A program made the position numbers and the translations under genes. A DNA stretch of 64,000 nucleotides from contig CAVZZJ010000004.1 of NCBI GenBank assembly GCA_963779735.1, positions 868,001-932,000 on the forward strand, read 5' to 3'. Positions 25,206 to 33,819 of this stretch are shown here, in pieces (positions within the stretch are counted from its first letter, which is position 1; every line of letters begins with the position of its first letter). Source of the DNA: Bog-473 sp963779735. Its GTDB lineage: Bacteria > Actinomycetota > Acidimicrobiia > Acidimicrobiales > RAAP-2. Below the pieces are notes generated by a model. That model did not search any database. It had not been told where the DNA came from and was given only the letters and a program-made list of their open reading frames with translations.

Positions 25206-28200
25206 TGGACCCTGACCCCGCTGCAGGACAGGTCCGTTGGGTCCGACGGCTGTTCGGGTACATGGTGCTCCACCGCCGGGACCTCGTACTGGCATTGTCG
25301 GCGGCGGCGCTCTCCAGCGTCTGCCTGACCATCGTCCCGTTGGTGGAACGCCAGATCGTCGACGGGGTCATCGTCTCGCAGAGCTCGTCGCTGTGGCCGT
25401 GGCTCTCGCTTCTCGTCGCCCTCTCCGCCGCCGCCTTCGGCTTCCAATACGTGCGCCGCTACCGGAGCGGCCGGATGGCGCTCGGCGTCCAGTACGACCT
25501 GCGCAACGCCATGCACGAGCATCTCCAGGTGCTGGACTTCGCCAACCTCGACCGCATGCCGACCGGCCAGCTCGTGGCGCGGGCCAACTCCGATTCGGCC
25601 CTCGTGCAGGGCCTCCTCAGCTTCTTCTCGGTCATGAGCGGCAACCTGCTCCTCATGCTGTTCTCGCTCGTCGTCATGGTCTACCTCTCACCCCTGCTCG
25701 CGGTGGTGAGCGTGGTCATCGCGCCGACCCTCCTCCTCGTCTCTTATCGCATGCGACGTCGGGTCTTTCCCGCCACCTGGGACGGACAGCAACGCGAGGG
25801 CGACATGGTGCAGGTCGTCGACGAGGACATCAACGGCGTGCGGGTCGTAAAGGCGTTCGGCCAAGAGCAGCGTGAGCTCGAACGCGTGGCCGACGCCTCG
25901 CAGACCGTGTACGGCTCTCAGATGCGGGCCGTACGCCTCCAGTCCCGCTACCAACCCCTCCTGGAGGCCATCCCCGCCATCGGCCAGGTGGCCATCTTGG
26001 CGTTCGGTGGTTGGCTGGCCCTCCGTCACGAGATAACGCTGGGCACGTTTCTCGCCTTTTCCACCTACATCGTCCAGATGGTGTCACCTGCCCGTCAGCT
26101 GGCCGGCGTCCTCACCATCGGCCAGCAAGCCCGCGCCGGGATCGAGCGCATCTTCCAGCTCCTCGATCTCCCGCCCGCTATCGCCGACGGTCCCGACGCG
26201 GTGGAGCTCCCCCGGCTTCGAGGAGAGATCACCTTCTCCGATGTGCACTTCGCCTACAGCCCCGAGACACCTGTGCTCCGAGGCTTCGATCTGCAGGTCG
26301 GAGCGGGGGAGCGAGTGGCCATCGTGGGTCCGAGTGGGAGCGGAAAGTCAACGGCCACCATGCTCGTCTCGCGTTTCTACGACACCGACAGCGGCACCGT
26401 GCGGGTGGACGGCCATGACGTACGCCAGGTCGCCCTGGGCTCACTGCGCCGCCAGGTCGGTGTCGTCTTCGAGGAGAGCTTCCTCTTCTCTGACTCCGTG
26501 CGGTCCAATATCGCCTACGGCCGTCCTGACGCCACAGACGAGCAGATCGTGGCCGCGGCACGTGTGGCCCAGGCCCACGACTTCATCACCCAGCTCCCGC
26601 GTGGCTATGACACCGTCGTAGGCGAGCGCGGCCTCACCCTCTCGGGCGGTCAGCGGCAGCGCATCGCACTGGCCCGGGCGATCGTGTCGAATCCGCGCAT
26701 CCTGATCCTCGACGACGCCACCAGTGCCATCGATTCGAAGATCGAAGAGGCCATACACGAAGGCCTTCGGGAGGTCATGGCCGATCGGACGACGCTGCTC
26801 GTGGCCCACCGGCGCTCCACCCTCCATCTGGCCGACCGCATCGTGGTCCTGGTCGACGGGCGGGTGGTCGAGCAGGGCGAGCACGACGAGCTGCTGGCCC
26901 GCAGTGCCGTCTACCGCTCGCTGCTGTCGGGGATCGAGGTCGAGGAAGAACTAGGGGTGGGGGACCGCATCGAGGCGCTCGCCGCCCTGTCGGCGCAGTC
27001 CGGAACCACCGAGTCGGCCTGGCTGGCCGATGTGCCCATAGCCGGTGCGGGCCCAGGTGCGGTGCGCGTGGTCGGCCCCCCGAGCATCGGGGCGGGACTC
27101 GGCGGCGGGGGAGGACGCGGCGGCGGGGGTGGCGGTGGAGGTTGGCGAATGAACCTGGCGCCGACGCCCGAGCTCTTGGCCCGCGTGGCGGCGCTGCGGC
27201 CTATACGCGATGTCGCTCGTGTCGACCTGCCCGAGGAGTCGCGTCACATCCGGGACTTCAATCTCGGGCGGCTACTGCACGAGTTCCGCCGGCCGCTCCT
27301 GGCCGGGTTGGTCTTGGTTGTGCTCGACGCGCTGGCCAGCCTGGTCGGCCCGATCCTGGTCAAGACCGGCATCGACAACGGTGTCCGCATGGACTCGCTG
27401 GCCGTGCTCTTCGGGGCTTCCGCCGTCTACCTGGCCATCACGCTGGCCGACCTTGTGGTCGAGATCGGGGAGACCTTCGTCACCGGTCGGGCCGCCGAGC
27501 GGATCATGCTGTCGCTGCGCATACGCATCTGGGCCCAGATGCAGCGTCTCTCCTTGGACTACTACGAACGGGAGATGGCGGGGCGCATCATGACGAGGAT
27601 GACCACCGACGTCGACCAGTTCGAATCTCTCATCGAGAACGGCTTGCTCTCCGCGCTGGTCTCGATCGTCACGTTTGTCGGTGTGGGGGTTGCTCTCCTG
27701 GTCCTCAATCTGGAGCTCGGACTGTGCGCGCTCTCGGTCGTCGTTCCCCTCGCGATCGCCACCGTGATCTTTCGTCGCAAGGCGGCTCGTCTCTACGATC
27801 TGTCCCGGGAACGGATCGCCATCGTCAACGCCGACTTTCAAGAGAGCATCTCGGGTGTTCGCGTCTCCCAGGCCTTCGTGCACCAGGCCGAGACGATCGA
27901 GCGATTCCACCGTCTCGGCCGCGACTACCTGGAGTCCCGTGTCGGTGCACAACGCCTCGTCGCCGTGTACTTCCCCTTCGTCCAGTTCCTCTCGGGGATC
28001 GCCGATGCCATCGTGCTCGGAGTCGGGGCGGGCCTCATCGCATCGGGACACCTCACCTCGGGCGCGCTCATCGCGTTCATTCTCTACATCGACCTGTTCT
28101 TCTCACCGATACAGCAGCTGTCCAACGTCTTCGACTCCTGGCAGCAGACGAGGGTGTCGGTCAACCGCGTCTCCGAGCTGATGAAGCTCGAGCCGCTCAC

Positions 28201-29083
28201 CCCGGTGGCCGAGCCGCCCATCGTGCCGGGCCGGATGCGGGGCGAGATCTCCCTCGAGCACGTGCGGTTCTCCTATCCGGCCGTACCGGAACGTGGGGAG
28301 AGCGGGTTGCGCCGCGGGCCGAAGGACCCTCGCCTCCTGCTGGCCGCCGACGCGCTGTCGACCAGGCCGCCGGAGGCGCTACGCGGCATCGACCTGCACG
28401 TTGCGGCGGGCGAGACGGTGGCGCTCGTGGGCGAGACCGGCGCCGGCAAGTCGACGGTGATGAAGCTGCTGGCGCGCTTTTACGATCCCGATCAGGGAGC
28501 GGTACGCGTCGACGGCTTGGACCTCCGTACGCTCGATCTCCGCGAGTTCCGGCGTCAGCTCGGCTACGTCCCGCAGGAGGCGTTCCTCTTCACGGGCACG
28601 ATCAGGGACAACATCGCCTACGGCAGACCCGAAGCGGGCAACGACGTCGTGGAGGCGGCGGCCCGCGCCGTGGGGGCGCACGACTTCATCGCCGAGCTGC
28701 CCGGTGGGTACCTGCACGAGCTCCTCGAACGTGGGCGGTCTCTCTCATCGGGGCAGCGCCAACTCATCGCCTTGGCCCGGGCGGAGCTGGTGGACCCCGC
28801 CATCTTGCTGCTGGACGAAGCCACCTCGAATCTCGACCTCTCCACCGAGTCCCGTGTCGCCGAGGCGATGCAACGGGTGTCCAGCCACCGGACCACGATC
28901 ATCATCGCCCACCGCCTGCAGACGGCCCGATCGGCCGACCGGATCGTCGTTCTACACGGTGGACTGATCGCCGAGGTGGGCACGCACAACGAACTGCGCT
29001 CCCTCGGTGGGCGCTATGCCTCCATGTGGGACGCCTTCGAAGTCAGCGGGCAGAGGGCTCAACGCGCCGGCAATGCCGCCTGA
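25205..29083 (+). CDS. Fused ABC exporter (two TMD-NBD halves in one chain)
   Basis: A 1,292-residue protein made of two complete exporter halves. The first NBD has VGPSGSGKST (near residue 375), signature LSGGQ and Walker B ILILDDATS, where the usual catalytic Glu is Asp. The second NBD has VGETGAGKST (near 1075), signature LSSGQ and canonical ILLLDEATS. The weak site would thus combine Walker A/B of half 1 with the altered signature of half 2, as in heterodimeric exporters such as TM287/288 and BmrCD. A Gly-rich linker at about residues 627-648 joins the halves. It exports hydrophobic compounds, drugs or lipids; the substrate is unknown. Confidence 0.92.
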   Translation: MDPDPAAGQVRWVRRLFGYMVLHRRDLVLALSAAALSSVCLTIVPLVERQIVDGVIVSQSSSLWPWLSLLVALSAAAFGFQYVRRYRSGRMALGVQYDLRNAMHEHLQVLDFANLDRMPTGQLVARANSDSALVQGLLSFFSVMSGNLLLMLFSLVVMVYLSPLLAVVSVVIAPTLLLVSYRMRRRVFPATWDGQQREGDMVQVVDEDINGVRVVKAFGQEQRELERVADASQTVYGSQMRAVRLQSRYQPLLEAIPAIGQVAILAFGGWLALRHEITLGTFLAFSTYIVQMVSPARQLAGVLTIGQQARAGIERIFQLLDLPPAIADGPDAVELPRLRGEITFSDVHFAYSPETPVLRGFDLQVGAGERVAIVGPSGSGKSTATMLVSRFYDTDSGTVRVDGHDVRQVALGSLRRQVGVVFEESFLFSDSVRSNIAYGRPDATDEQIVAAARVAQAHDFITQLPRGYDTVVGERGLTLSGGQRQRIALARAIVSNPRILILDDATSAIDSKIEEAIHEGLREVMADRTTLLVAHRRSTLHLADRIVVLVDGRVVEQGEHDELLARSAVYRSLLSGIEVEEELGVGDRIEALAALSAQSGTTESAWLADVPIAGAGPGAVRVVGPPSIGAGLGGGGGRGGGGGGGGWRMNLAPTPELLARVAALRPIRDVARVDLPEESRHIRDFNLGRLLHEFRRPLLAGLVLVVLDALASLVGPILVKTGIDNGVRMDSLAVLFGASAVYLAITLADLVVEIGETFVTGRAAERIMLSLRIRIWAQMQRLSLDYYEREMAGRIMTRMTTDVDQFESLIENGLLSALVSIVTFVGVGVALLVLNLELGLCALSVVVPLAIATVIFRRKAARLYDLSRERIAIVNADFQESISGVRVSQAFVHQAETIERFHRLGRDYLESRVGAQRLVAVYFPFVQFLSGIADAIVLGVGAGLIASGHLTSGALIAFILYIDLFFSPIQQLSNVFDSWQQTRVSVNRVSELMKLEPLTPVAEPPIVPGRMRGEISLEHVRFSYPAVPERGESGLRRGPKDPRLLLAADALSTRPPEALRGIDLHVAAGETVALVGETGAGKSTVMKLLARFYDPDQGAVRVDGLDLRTLDLREFRRQLGYVPQEAFLFTGTIRDNIAYGRPEAGNDVVEAAARAVGAHDFIAELPGGYLHELLERGRSLSSGQRQLIALARAELVDPAILLLDEATSNLDLSTESRVAEAMQRVSSHRTTIIIAHRLQTARSADRIVVLHGGLIAEVGTHNELRSLGGRYASMWDAFEVSGQRAQRAGNAA

Positions 29084-29659
29084 TCAGGTCGTCGGCGTTA
29101 TCGTGCCGCACAACGACGTGACGTAGTTCTCCAAGGTCATCGCGTCCGCCTGCAGGGTCGCGTTGTTTCCGAGGGACTGGAGGGACTGTTCGAGCTGCGT
29201 CAGGTTGGTGGCACTGGCGACCGCCGACTTGAACGACCCGAAGAACCCGATGATGCCCTTCATGGCCGCTTGGACGTTGGCGGGTGCCGAGCTCAGGACG
29301 GACAGGGCCTCTCCCTCCGCCTTGAGCGGAGCGTTCAACTCGGCGAGTAGCGCCTGTTGCAGCGACGCGAAGCTTCCGGTCGCGCCGCTCTCGAACGCTT
29401 TCTCGAGGCCCGGTGCGAGGCTCGCCGAACTGGTCTGCGAGTTCTTCACGTCCGTGCAGATCGTGGCGGACGAGTCGGACCCCTTCGACGCAGACTTGGT
29501 CTTGGACTTCGCTTTCGGCTTCGACTTGGAGTGGTGGTGGCTCTTGGCTTTGTGGTGGTTGTTGTTGTTGTTGGCGGAGGCGACGGCCATCGGGGCGCAC
29601 GCTAGGGCAAGGCCCAGAATCGCCACGCTGATGCCCTGCAGTAGTCGCCGCTGCCTCAT
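29084..29659 (-). CDS. Secreted protein with an Asn/His/Lys/Ser-rich N-terminal tract, unknown function
   Basis: 191 residues. A signal peptide (MRQRRLL then a hydrophobic core, cleavage near ASA) is followed by five Asn, then a tract rich in His, Lys and Ser (residues about 30-62), and a mostly helical Ala/Ser/Leu-rich domain. Two cysteines, CTDVKNS and SLCGTI, bracket that domain. The ATG at 29659 has a strong GGGAGG ribosome site 7-8 nt upstream. The basic His-rich tract could bind metals, polyphosphate or nucleic acid. No family was recognised. It converges on the ABC exporter with no spacer. Confidence 0.75.
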   Translation of the reverse strand: MRQRRLLQGISVAILGLALACAPMAVASANNNNNHHKAKSHHHSKSKPKAKSKTKSASKGSDSSATICTDVKNSQTSSASLAPGLEKAFESGATGSFASLQQALLAELNAPLKAEGEALSVLSSAPANVQAAMKGIIGFFGSFKSAVASATNLTQLEQSLQSLGNNATLQADAMTLENYVTSLCGTITPTT

Positions 29660-29726
29660 ACCGCCGACCTCCCGATTGTGGACTGCCAGACAGTCAACCA
29701 TAGTTGTGAGGCCGACCGGATGGAGG

Positions 29727-30433
29727 TCAGGACAGGTATCGGTCGAACCATTCGAGCATGGCACCCCATGCCTGGGCGGCGGCAACCGGGTTGTAGACGG
29801 CGGGCCGGTCGTTGCAGTTGAAGCCGTGGTCAGCGTCGGGATAGCGGATGATCTCGGTCGGCGGAGGGGCGGCCGCCACGGCCTCGCGGAGTCGCTCGAC
29901 GTCGAGGGCGGGGATGCCCTGATCGAGGTCGCCGTACAGCCCGAGCCACGGGGTCTGGAGGTTCGTCGCCTGGTCGATGAGGGAAGGCAGCCCGAACCGG
30001 CCTTCGGCCACCCCGCCGCCGTAGAAGGACACCGCCGCACCCAGAGGCTCGAGTGTTGCGGCGCGGAAGGTCACGCTTCCCCCATGCAGAACCCGACGAC
30101 GCCGATGCGGGATGCGGCGAAGCCCGACGCCTCGAGATGCGCGATCGTCGAGGTGATGTCGGTTGTGATGCCGGCCGCAGTGAGCTCCTTCATGATCGGC
30201 ATCACCGACGCCAGATCGTCGTAGGCGGCGACGGGAGACCCTTGACGATGGAAGAAGGACGGCGCCACGGCGTACCACCCGGCGTCGGCCAGCCGCCGGG
30301 TGATGTCCTCAATGTGCGGGGTTACGCCGAATCCCTCGTGGACCACCAGGATGCCGCCGTTGGACCCTTGGCCCGGTGACGCCTCGAACGCCGGCATCGC
30401 ACCGTCGGGCGTGGCAATGGTGATGTGCGTCAT
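29727..30433 (-). pseudogene. Dienelactone hydrolase family gene with a one-base frameshift
   Basis: Two overlapping frames together make a normal 235-residue dienelactone hydrolase. The first part (30433 down to about 30083) ends GVVGFCMG, and the second (from about 30079 down to 29727) resumes SVTFRAATLEPLGAAV. The catalytic Cys is in GFCMGG, the Asp in LYGDLDQG and the His in DADHGFNC, so all three would be present in a repaired protein. The break is in a run of five G (30079-30083, C on the + strand) where six would keep the frame. A homopolymer miscount in sequencing is as likely as a real mutation. It follows the MFS gene with a 4-bp overlap. Confidence 0.85.
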
Positions 30434-32232
30434 TCGGGTATCCCCATCAGGGCCACCACGTCATCGTCCACCGTCTCCGCGCCGTCCACCGTCGACTCGT
30501 CACGAACGACCGGTCCCCTGACCCAGGATGCGACGGCCGCCACGAGGCTCATCACGATGGCAAAGTACAGCGCGGCATGCAGTCCGGAGCGGAACGGCTT
30601 GGCGATGAGTCCGGGGAAGAAGCGGCGCCCGGTCAGGGCTGCCTGCTGGGCGGTCGGGAGGTGGGACAGCAGGTTGGGGCCGAGAAGGTGCTGCACGGGG
30701 TTGTACCCCAAGAACGCGGCGAACAGGGTGGCGACCGGTGGCAGGTGCGAGATGTGCGAGGAGGCGCCCGTCGATACCCCGTGGGCGACCAGCCCGCTGT
30801 AGAGGCTTGCGGTGAGCGAGCCCGAGAGCCCGAAGATGAGCAGCGAGAAGAAGATCCCGATGGAGAGCACTTGGGCGGAGTTCATGAAGGTGGTGCACAT
30901 CCCCCCGCCGGCACCGCGATGCTCGGGCGGCAGGCTGTTCATGACCGCCGCCCGGTTGGGGGAGCCGAACATGGACATGGAGAGCCCGGTCGCCAAGAGC
31001 ACGATGGCCAGGAGCCAGTAGGGACAGTCGATGGGCAAGAGCGCGAGCAGCCCGAAGCAGACGGCGCTGCCGACCATGCCGCCGCTAGCGAACGGCCTGG
31101 CGCCGTAACGGTCCGAGAGGTGGCCGGAGAGAGGCCCGGCGATGAGGAATCCGGCGGTGAGCGGGAGCATGGCCAGCCCGGCCCACAGCGGCGTGCGGGC
31201 GAAGTCGTAGCCGTGGAGCGGCAGCCAGATGCCCTGCAACCAGATGATGAGCATGAACATCAGCCCACCACGACTGAGTGCGGCCAGGAAGCTGGCGATC
31301 ACCCCGCAGGTGAAGGGCCGGATCTTGAAGAGCTGCAGGCGGAACATCGGCTGCGGGACCTTGGTCTCGATGATGGCGAACAGCACTAGCAGGGCCAGGC
31401 CCAGGGACAGGCAGATCTCGACGAACGGGTTCCTCCAACCCATGGTGGCGAGGTGGTACGGCTCGATCCCGTAGGTGATCCCGACCATGACGAGGACGAG
31501 CCCGGCCGCAAAGGTGATGTTGCCGGGCCAGTCGATCTTGGCCGGCTGCCGGTCGGCCAGCTCGCGCAGCTTCACGTACCCGAAGATGGTGCCGAAGAGG
31601 CCGATGGGCACCGATACCAAGAAGACCAGCCGCCAGTTGAGCGGGGCCAGAACGCCGCCCAGGACGAGGCCGATGAACATCCCGCTGAACGCCGCCCCCG
31701 AGTTGATTCCCATGGCCGTACCGCGCTGATGCGCCGGGAAGGCGTCGGTCAGGATGGCGGCGGAGTTGGCCATGAGCATGGCCGCGCCCACGGCCTGAAA
31801 GAGGCGCATGACGATCAGCCACATCCCGCCGGCGTGACCCGTGAACGGGGTGATGGTCAAGAGCAGGGAGAAGAAGGTGAAGACGGCAAACCCGAGGTTG
31901 TAGGTGCGGACCCTCCCGTAAATGTCGCCCAGCCGGCCGAGAGTCGTCACCAGCACGCTGGTCACTACCAAGAATCCCAGGATCATCCACAGCAGGTAGA
32001 AGCTATTGCCGGCCTCCAGGGGGTCGATGCCGATCCCCCTGAAGATGTCCGGGAGAGCGATGAGCACGATGGATCCGTCAATGGTCGCCATGAGCATCCC
32101 GAGCGTGGCGACGAACAGGGCAGTCCACTTGTAGTTGTTGGGAAGAGGCGCATCCGACGACGGTCGGGCCATCCGAAGCCGCGGGGGCGCCGCGACCGTC
32201 ACCACGGGGGCGTCCAGACGATTATCGAGCAT
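30430..32232 (-). CDS. MFS drug transporter, DHA2 (14-TM) type
   Basis: A 600-residue transporter of the EmrB/QacA (DHA2) family with about 14 membrane helices. Helix 1 has the family's MATIDGSIVLIALPDI segment, and motif A appears as GRLGDIYGRVRT between helices 2 and 3. A long loop lies before the last helix. It is a proton-driven multidrug or metabolite exporter. Its ATG at 32232 lies inside the end of the upstream MarR gene (11-bp overlap), so the pair is translationally coupled. The C-terminus is acidic (DESTVDGAETVDDD). Confidence 0.9.
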   Translation of the reverse strand: MLDNRLDAPVVTVAAPPRLRMARPSSDAPLPNNYKWTALFVATLGMLMATIDGSIVLIALPDIFRGIGIDPLEAGNSFYLLWMILGFLVVTSVLVTTLGRLGDIYGRVRTYNLGFAVFTFFSLLLTITPFTGHAGGMWLIVMRLFQAVGAAMLMANSAAILTDAFPAHQRGTAMGINSGAAFSGMFIGLVLGGVLAPLNWRLVFLVSVPIGLFGTIFGYVKLRELADRQPAKIDWPGNITFAAGLVLVMVGITYGIEPYHLATMGWRNPFVEICLSLGLALLVLFAIIETKVPQPMFRLQLFKIRPFTCGVIASFLAALSRGGLMFMLIIWLQGIWLPLHGYDFARTPLWAGLAMLPLTAGFLIAGPLSGHLSDRYGARPFASGGMVGSAVCFGLLALLPIDCPYWLLAIVLLATGLSMSMFGSPNRAAVMNSLPPEHRGAGGGMCTTFMNSAQVLSIGIFFSLLIFGLSGSLTASLYSGLVAHGVSTGASSHISHLPPVATLFAAFLGYNPVQHLLGPNLLSHLPTAQQAALTGRRFFPGLIAKPFRSGLHAALYFAIVMSLVAAVASWVRGPVVRDESTVDGAETVDDDVVALMGIPE

Positions 32233-32659
32233 CGGCGTCGGCGAGTTGGCCTTCGAGTGCCTGCAGCAAGAGACGCTGCAGGAGGCATCGTTCCTCGGCG
32301 CTCAGTGCACCGAGCACGTCGTCCTCTACGCTCGCCTGAGCCAGTTCTGCGCGTTCGAGGGCGACCCTGCCTGCGGTCGTGAGCTCCACCAGGTGTCGCC
32401 GGCGATCCACCGGGTCGCGCCGCCGCTCTATGTACTGCAGGGCCTCAAGGTCGTTGAGCAGGAGCACGCAGTTGTTGGCGTCCAACGACAGCGCCTTGCT
32501 CAGGGCGGTCTGGGTGGCCTGATGGTGGTCGCGCAGGTAGGTCAGCGCGCCGAGCTCCTTGAGGCGCATGCCCACGAGCTCGACCGTGCTGCGCTGGTAG
32601 ACGACGCGGGCGAGCCTGGTCAGCAGGACGATCGGTCCGGTAGCGGTCCCTGTTTTCAT
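32222..32659 (-). CDS. MarR-family transcriptional regulator
   Basis: About 145 residues with the MarR fold: ALTYLRDHHQATQTALSKALSLDANNCVLLLNDLEALQYIERRRDPVDRRRHLVELT covers the helix-turn-helix and wing. It is the first gene of a three-gene operon with the MFS pump and the dienelactone hydrolase, and probably represses it. The start is ATG 32659 or the GTG at 32668; the operator-like palindrome at 32664-32680 overlaps the GTG, which favours the ATG. Confidence 0.88.
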   Translation of the reverse strand: MKTGTATGPIVLLTRLARVVYQRSTVELVGMRLKELGALTYLRDHHQATQTALSKALSLDANNCVLLLNDLEALQYIERRRDPVDRRRHLVELTTAGRVALERAELAQASVEDDVLGALSAEERCLLQRLLLQALEGQLADADAR

Positions 32660-32663
32660 GTCA

Positions 32664-32680
32664 ATCACTATAACAGTGAT
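32664..32680 (-). promoter_or_regulatory. Operator-like palindrome overlapping the MarR/MFS operon promoter
   Basis: ATCACT, a 5-bp spacer, then AGTGAT, a perfect inverted repeat. On the coding strand the spacer reads into TATAGT, a -10-like hexamer placed 7 bp before ATG 32659. If that -10 is used, the mRNA would be leaderless or nearly so, and bound MarR would block the polymerase directly. The -35 region shows no good match. Confidence 0.6.
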
Positions 32681-32724
32681 GATCCCTTATTTATGGAGTA
32701 CCTGGTGAAACGGCGGTGGCGCCC

Positions 32725-33810
32725 TCAGAGGACGACGACCGAGCGGAGGACCTCACCCCGCTGCATCCGGTCGAAGGCCTGCTCCACCTCGTCGAGGGCG
32801 ATGGTCTCGCTGACGAAGAGGTCGAGGTCGAGACGGCCGGCCAGATAGAGGTCGACGAAGGTGGGAAAGTCCCTGGTGGGAAGGCAGTCGCCGTACCAGC
32901 TGGGCCTGAGTGACCCGCCCCGACCGAAGAAGTCGATCATGGGTATGTCGATCCGCATCTCGGGCGTGGGCACGCCGACCTGGACGAGCGTGCCGGCCAG
33001 GTCCCGGGCGTAGAACGCCTGCTCCATGACCACCGGGTTGCCCACCGCCTCGATGCAGACGTCGGCACCGTGGCCATCGGTGAATCCCCGCACGGCCGGG
33101 ACCGGATCGGTCGTGCTGGCGTCGACCGTGTGCGTGGCGCCGAAGCGCTTGGCGCCCTCGAGCTTCCGTGGGTCGAGGTCGACCGCCACGATCGTCGTGG
33201 CCCCCGCCAGACGGGCACCGGCGATGGCGGCGCACCCGACGCCGCCGCAACCGAAGACGGCGACCGAGTCACCAAGGCCCACCTGCCCGGTGAACATGGA
33301 GGCGCCCAGCCCGGCGGTCACCCCGCAGCCCAGGAGGCCGACCGCCTCGGGACGAGCGCGCGGATCGACCTTGGTGCACTGCCCCGCCGCCACCAGCGTC
33401 TTGTCGGCGAACGCGCCGATCCCCAGTGCGGGGGAGAGGGGGGTGCCGTCGGCCAGTGTCATCTTCTGGCTGGCATTGTGAGTGGCGAAGCAGTACCAGG
33501 GCCGGCCGCGGCGGCAGGCCCGGCACTCACCGCAGACGGCCCGCCAGTTCAAGACGACGAAGTCGCCGGGTGCGACGGAGCCGACGTCCGCACCCACGGC
33601 TTCGACGATGCCGGCCGCCTCATGCCCGAGGAGGAACGGGAACTCGTCGTTGATGCCGCCCTCCCGGTAGTGCAGGTCCGTGTGGCACACGCCACACGAT
33701 TGGACCGCAACGACCGCCTCTCCGGGCCCGGGCTCGGGCACCACGATCTCTTCGAGAGTGACCGGCGCGCCCTTTGACTTCGACACCACGCCCCGCACCA
33801 CGGAGGTCAT
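32725..33810 (-). CDS. mscR: S-(hydroxymethyl)mycothiol dehydrogenase (MscR-like, zinc)
   Basis: A 361-residue class III-type zinc alcohol dehydrogenase. Catalytic zinc ligands are in CGVCHTD and GHEAAGIVE. The structural zinc loop is CGECRACRRGRPWYC, and the cofactor-binding fold is VAVFGCGGVGCAA. The stretch LNWRAVCGECRAC to THNASQKMTL is characteristic of the actinobacterial mycothiol-dependent formaldehyde dehydrogenase, which also reduces S-nitrosomycothiol. It implies that the host makes mycothiol. An ordinary zinc alcohol dehydrogenase is the alternative. Confidence 0.85.
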   Translation of the reverse strand: MTSVVRGVVSKSKGAPVTLEEIVVPEPGPGEAVVAVQSCGVCHTDLHYREGGINDEFPFLLGHEAAGIVEAVGADVGSVAPGDFVVLNWRAVCGECRACRRGRPWYCFATHNASQKMTLADGTPLSPALGIGAFADKTLVAAGQCTKVDPRARPEAVGLLGCGVTAGLGASMFTGQVGLGDSVAVFGCGGVGCAAIAGARLAGATTIVAVDLDPRKLEGAKRFGATHTVDASTTDPVPAVRGFTDGHGADVCIEAVGNPVVMEQAFYARDLAGTLVQVGVPTPEMRIDIPMIDFFGRGGSLRPSWYGDCLPTRDFPTFVDLYLAGRLDLDLFVSETIALDEVEQAFDRMQRGEVLRSVVVL

Positions 33811-33819
33811 GTGCCTGCT

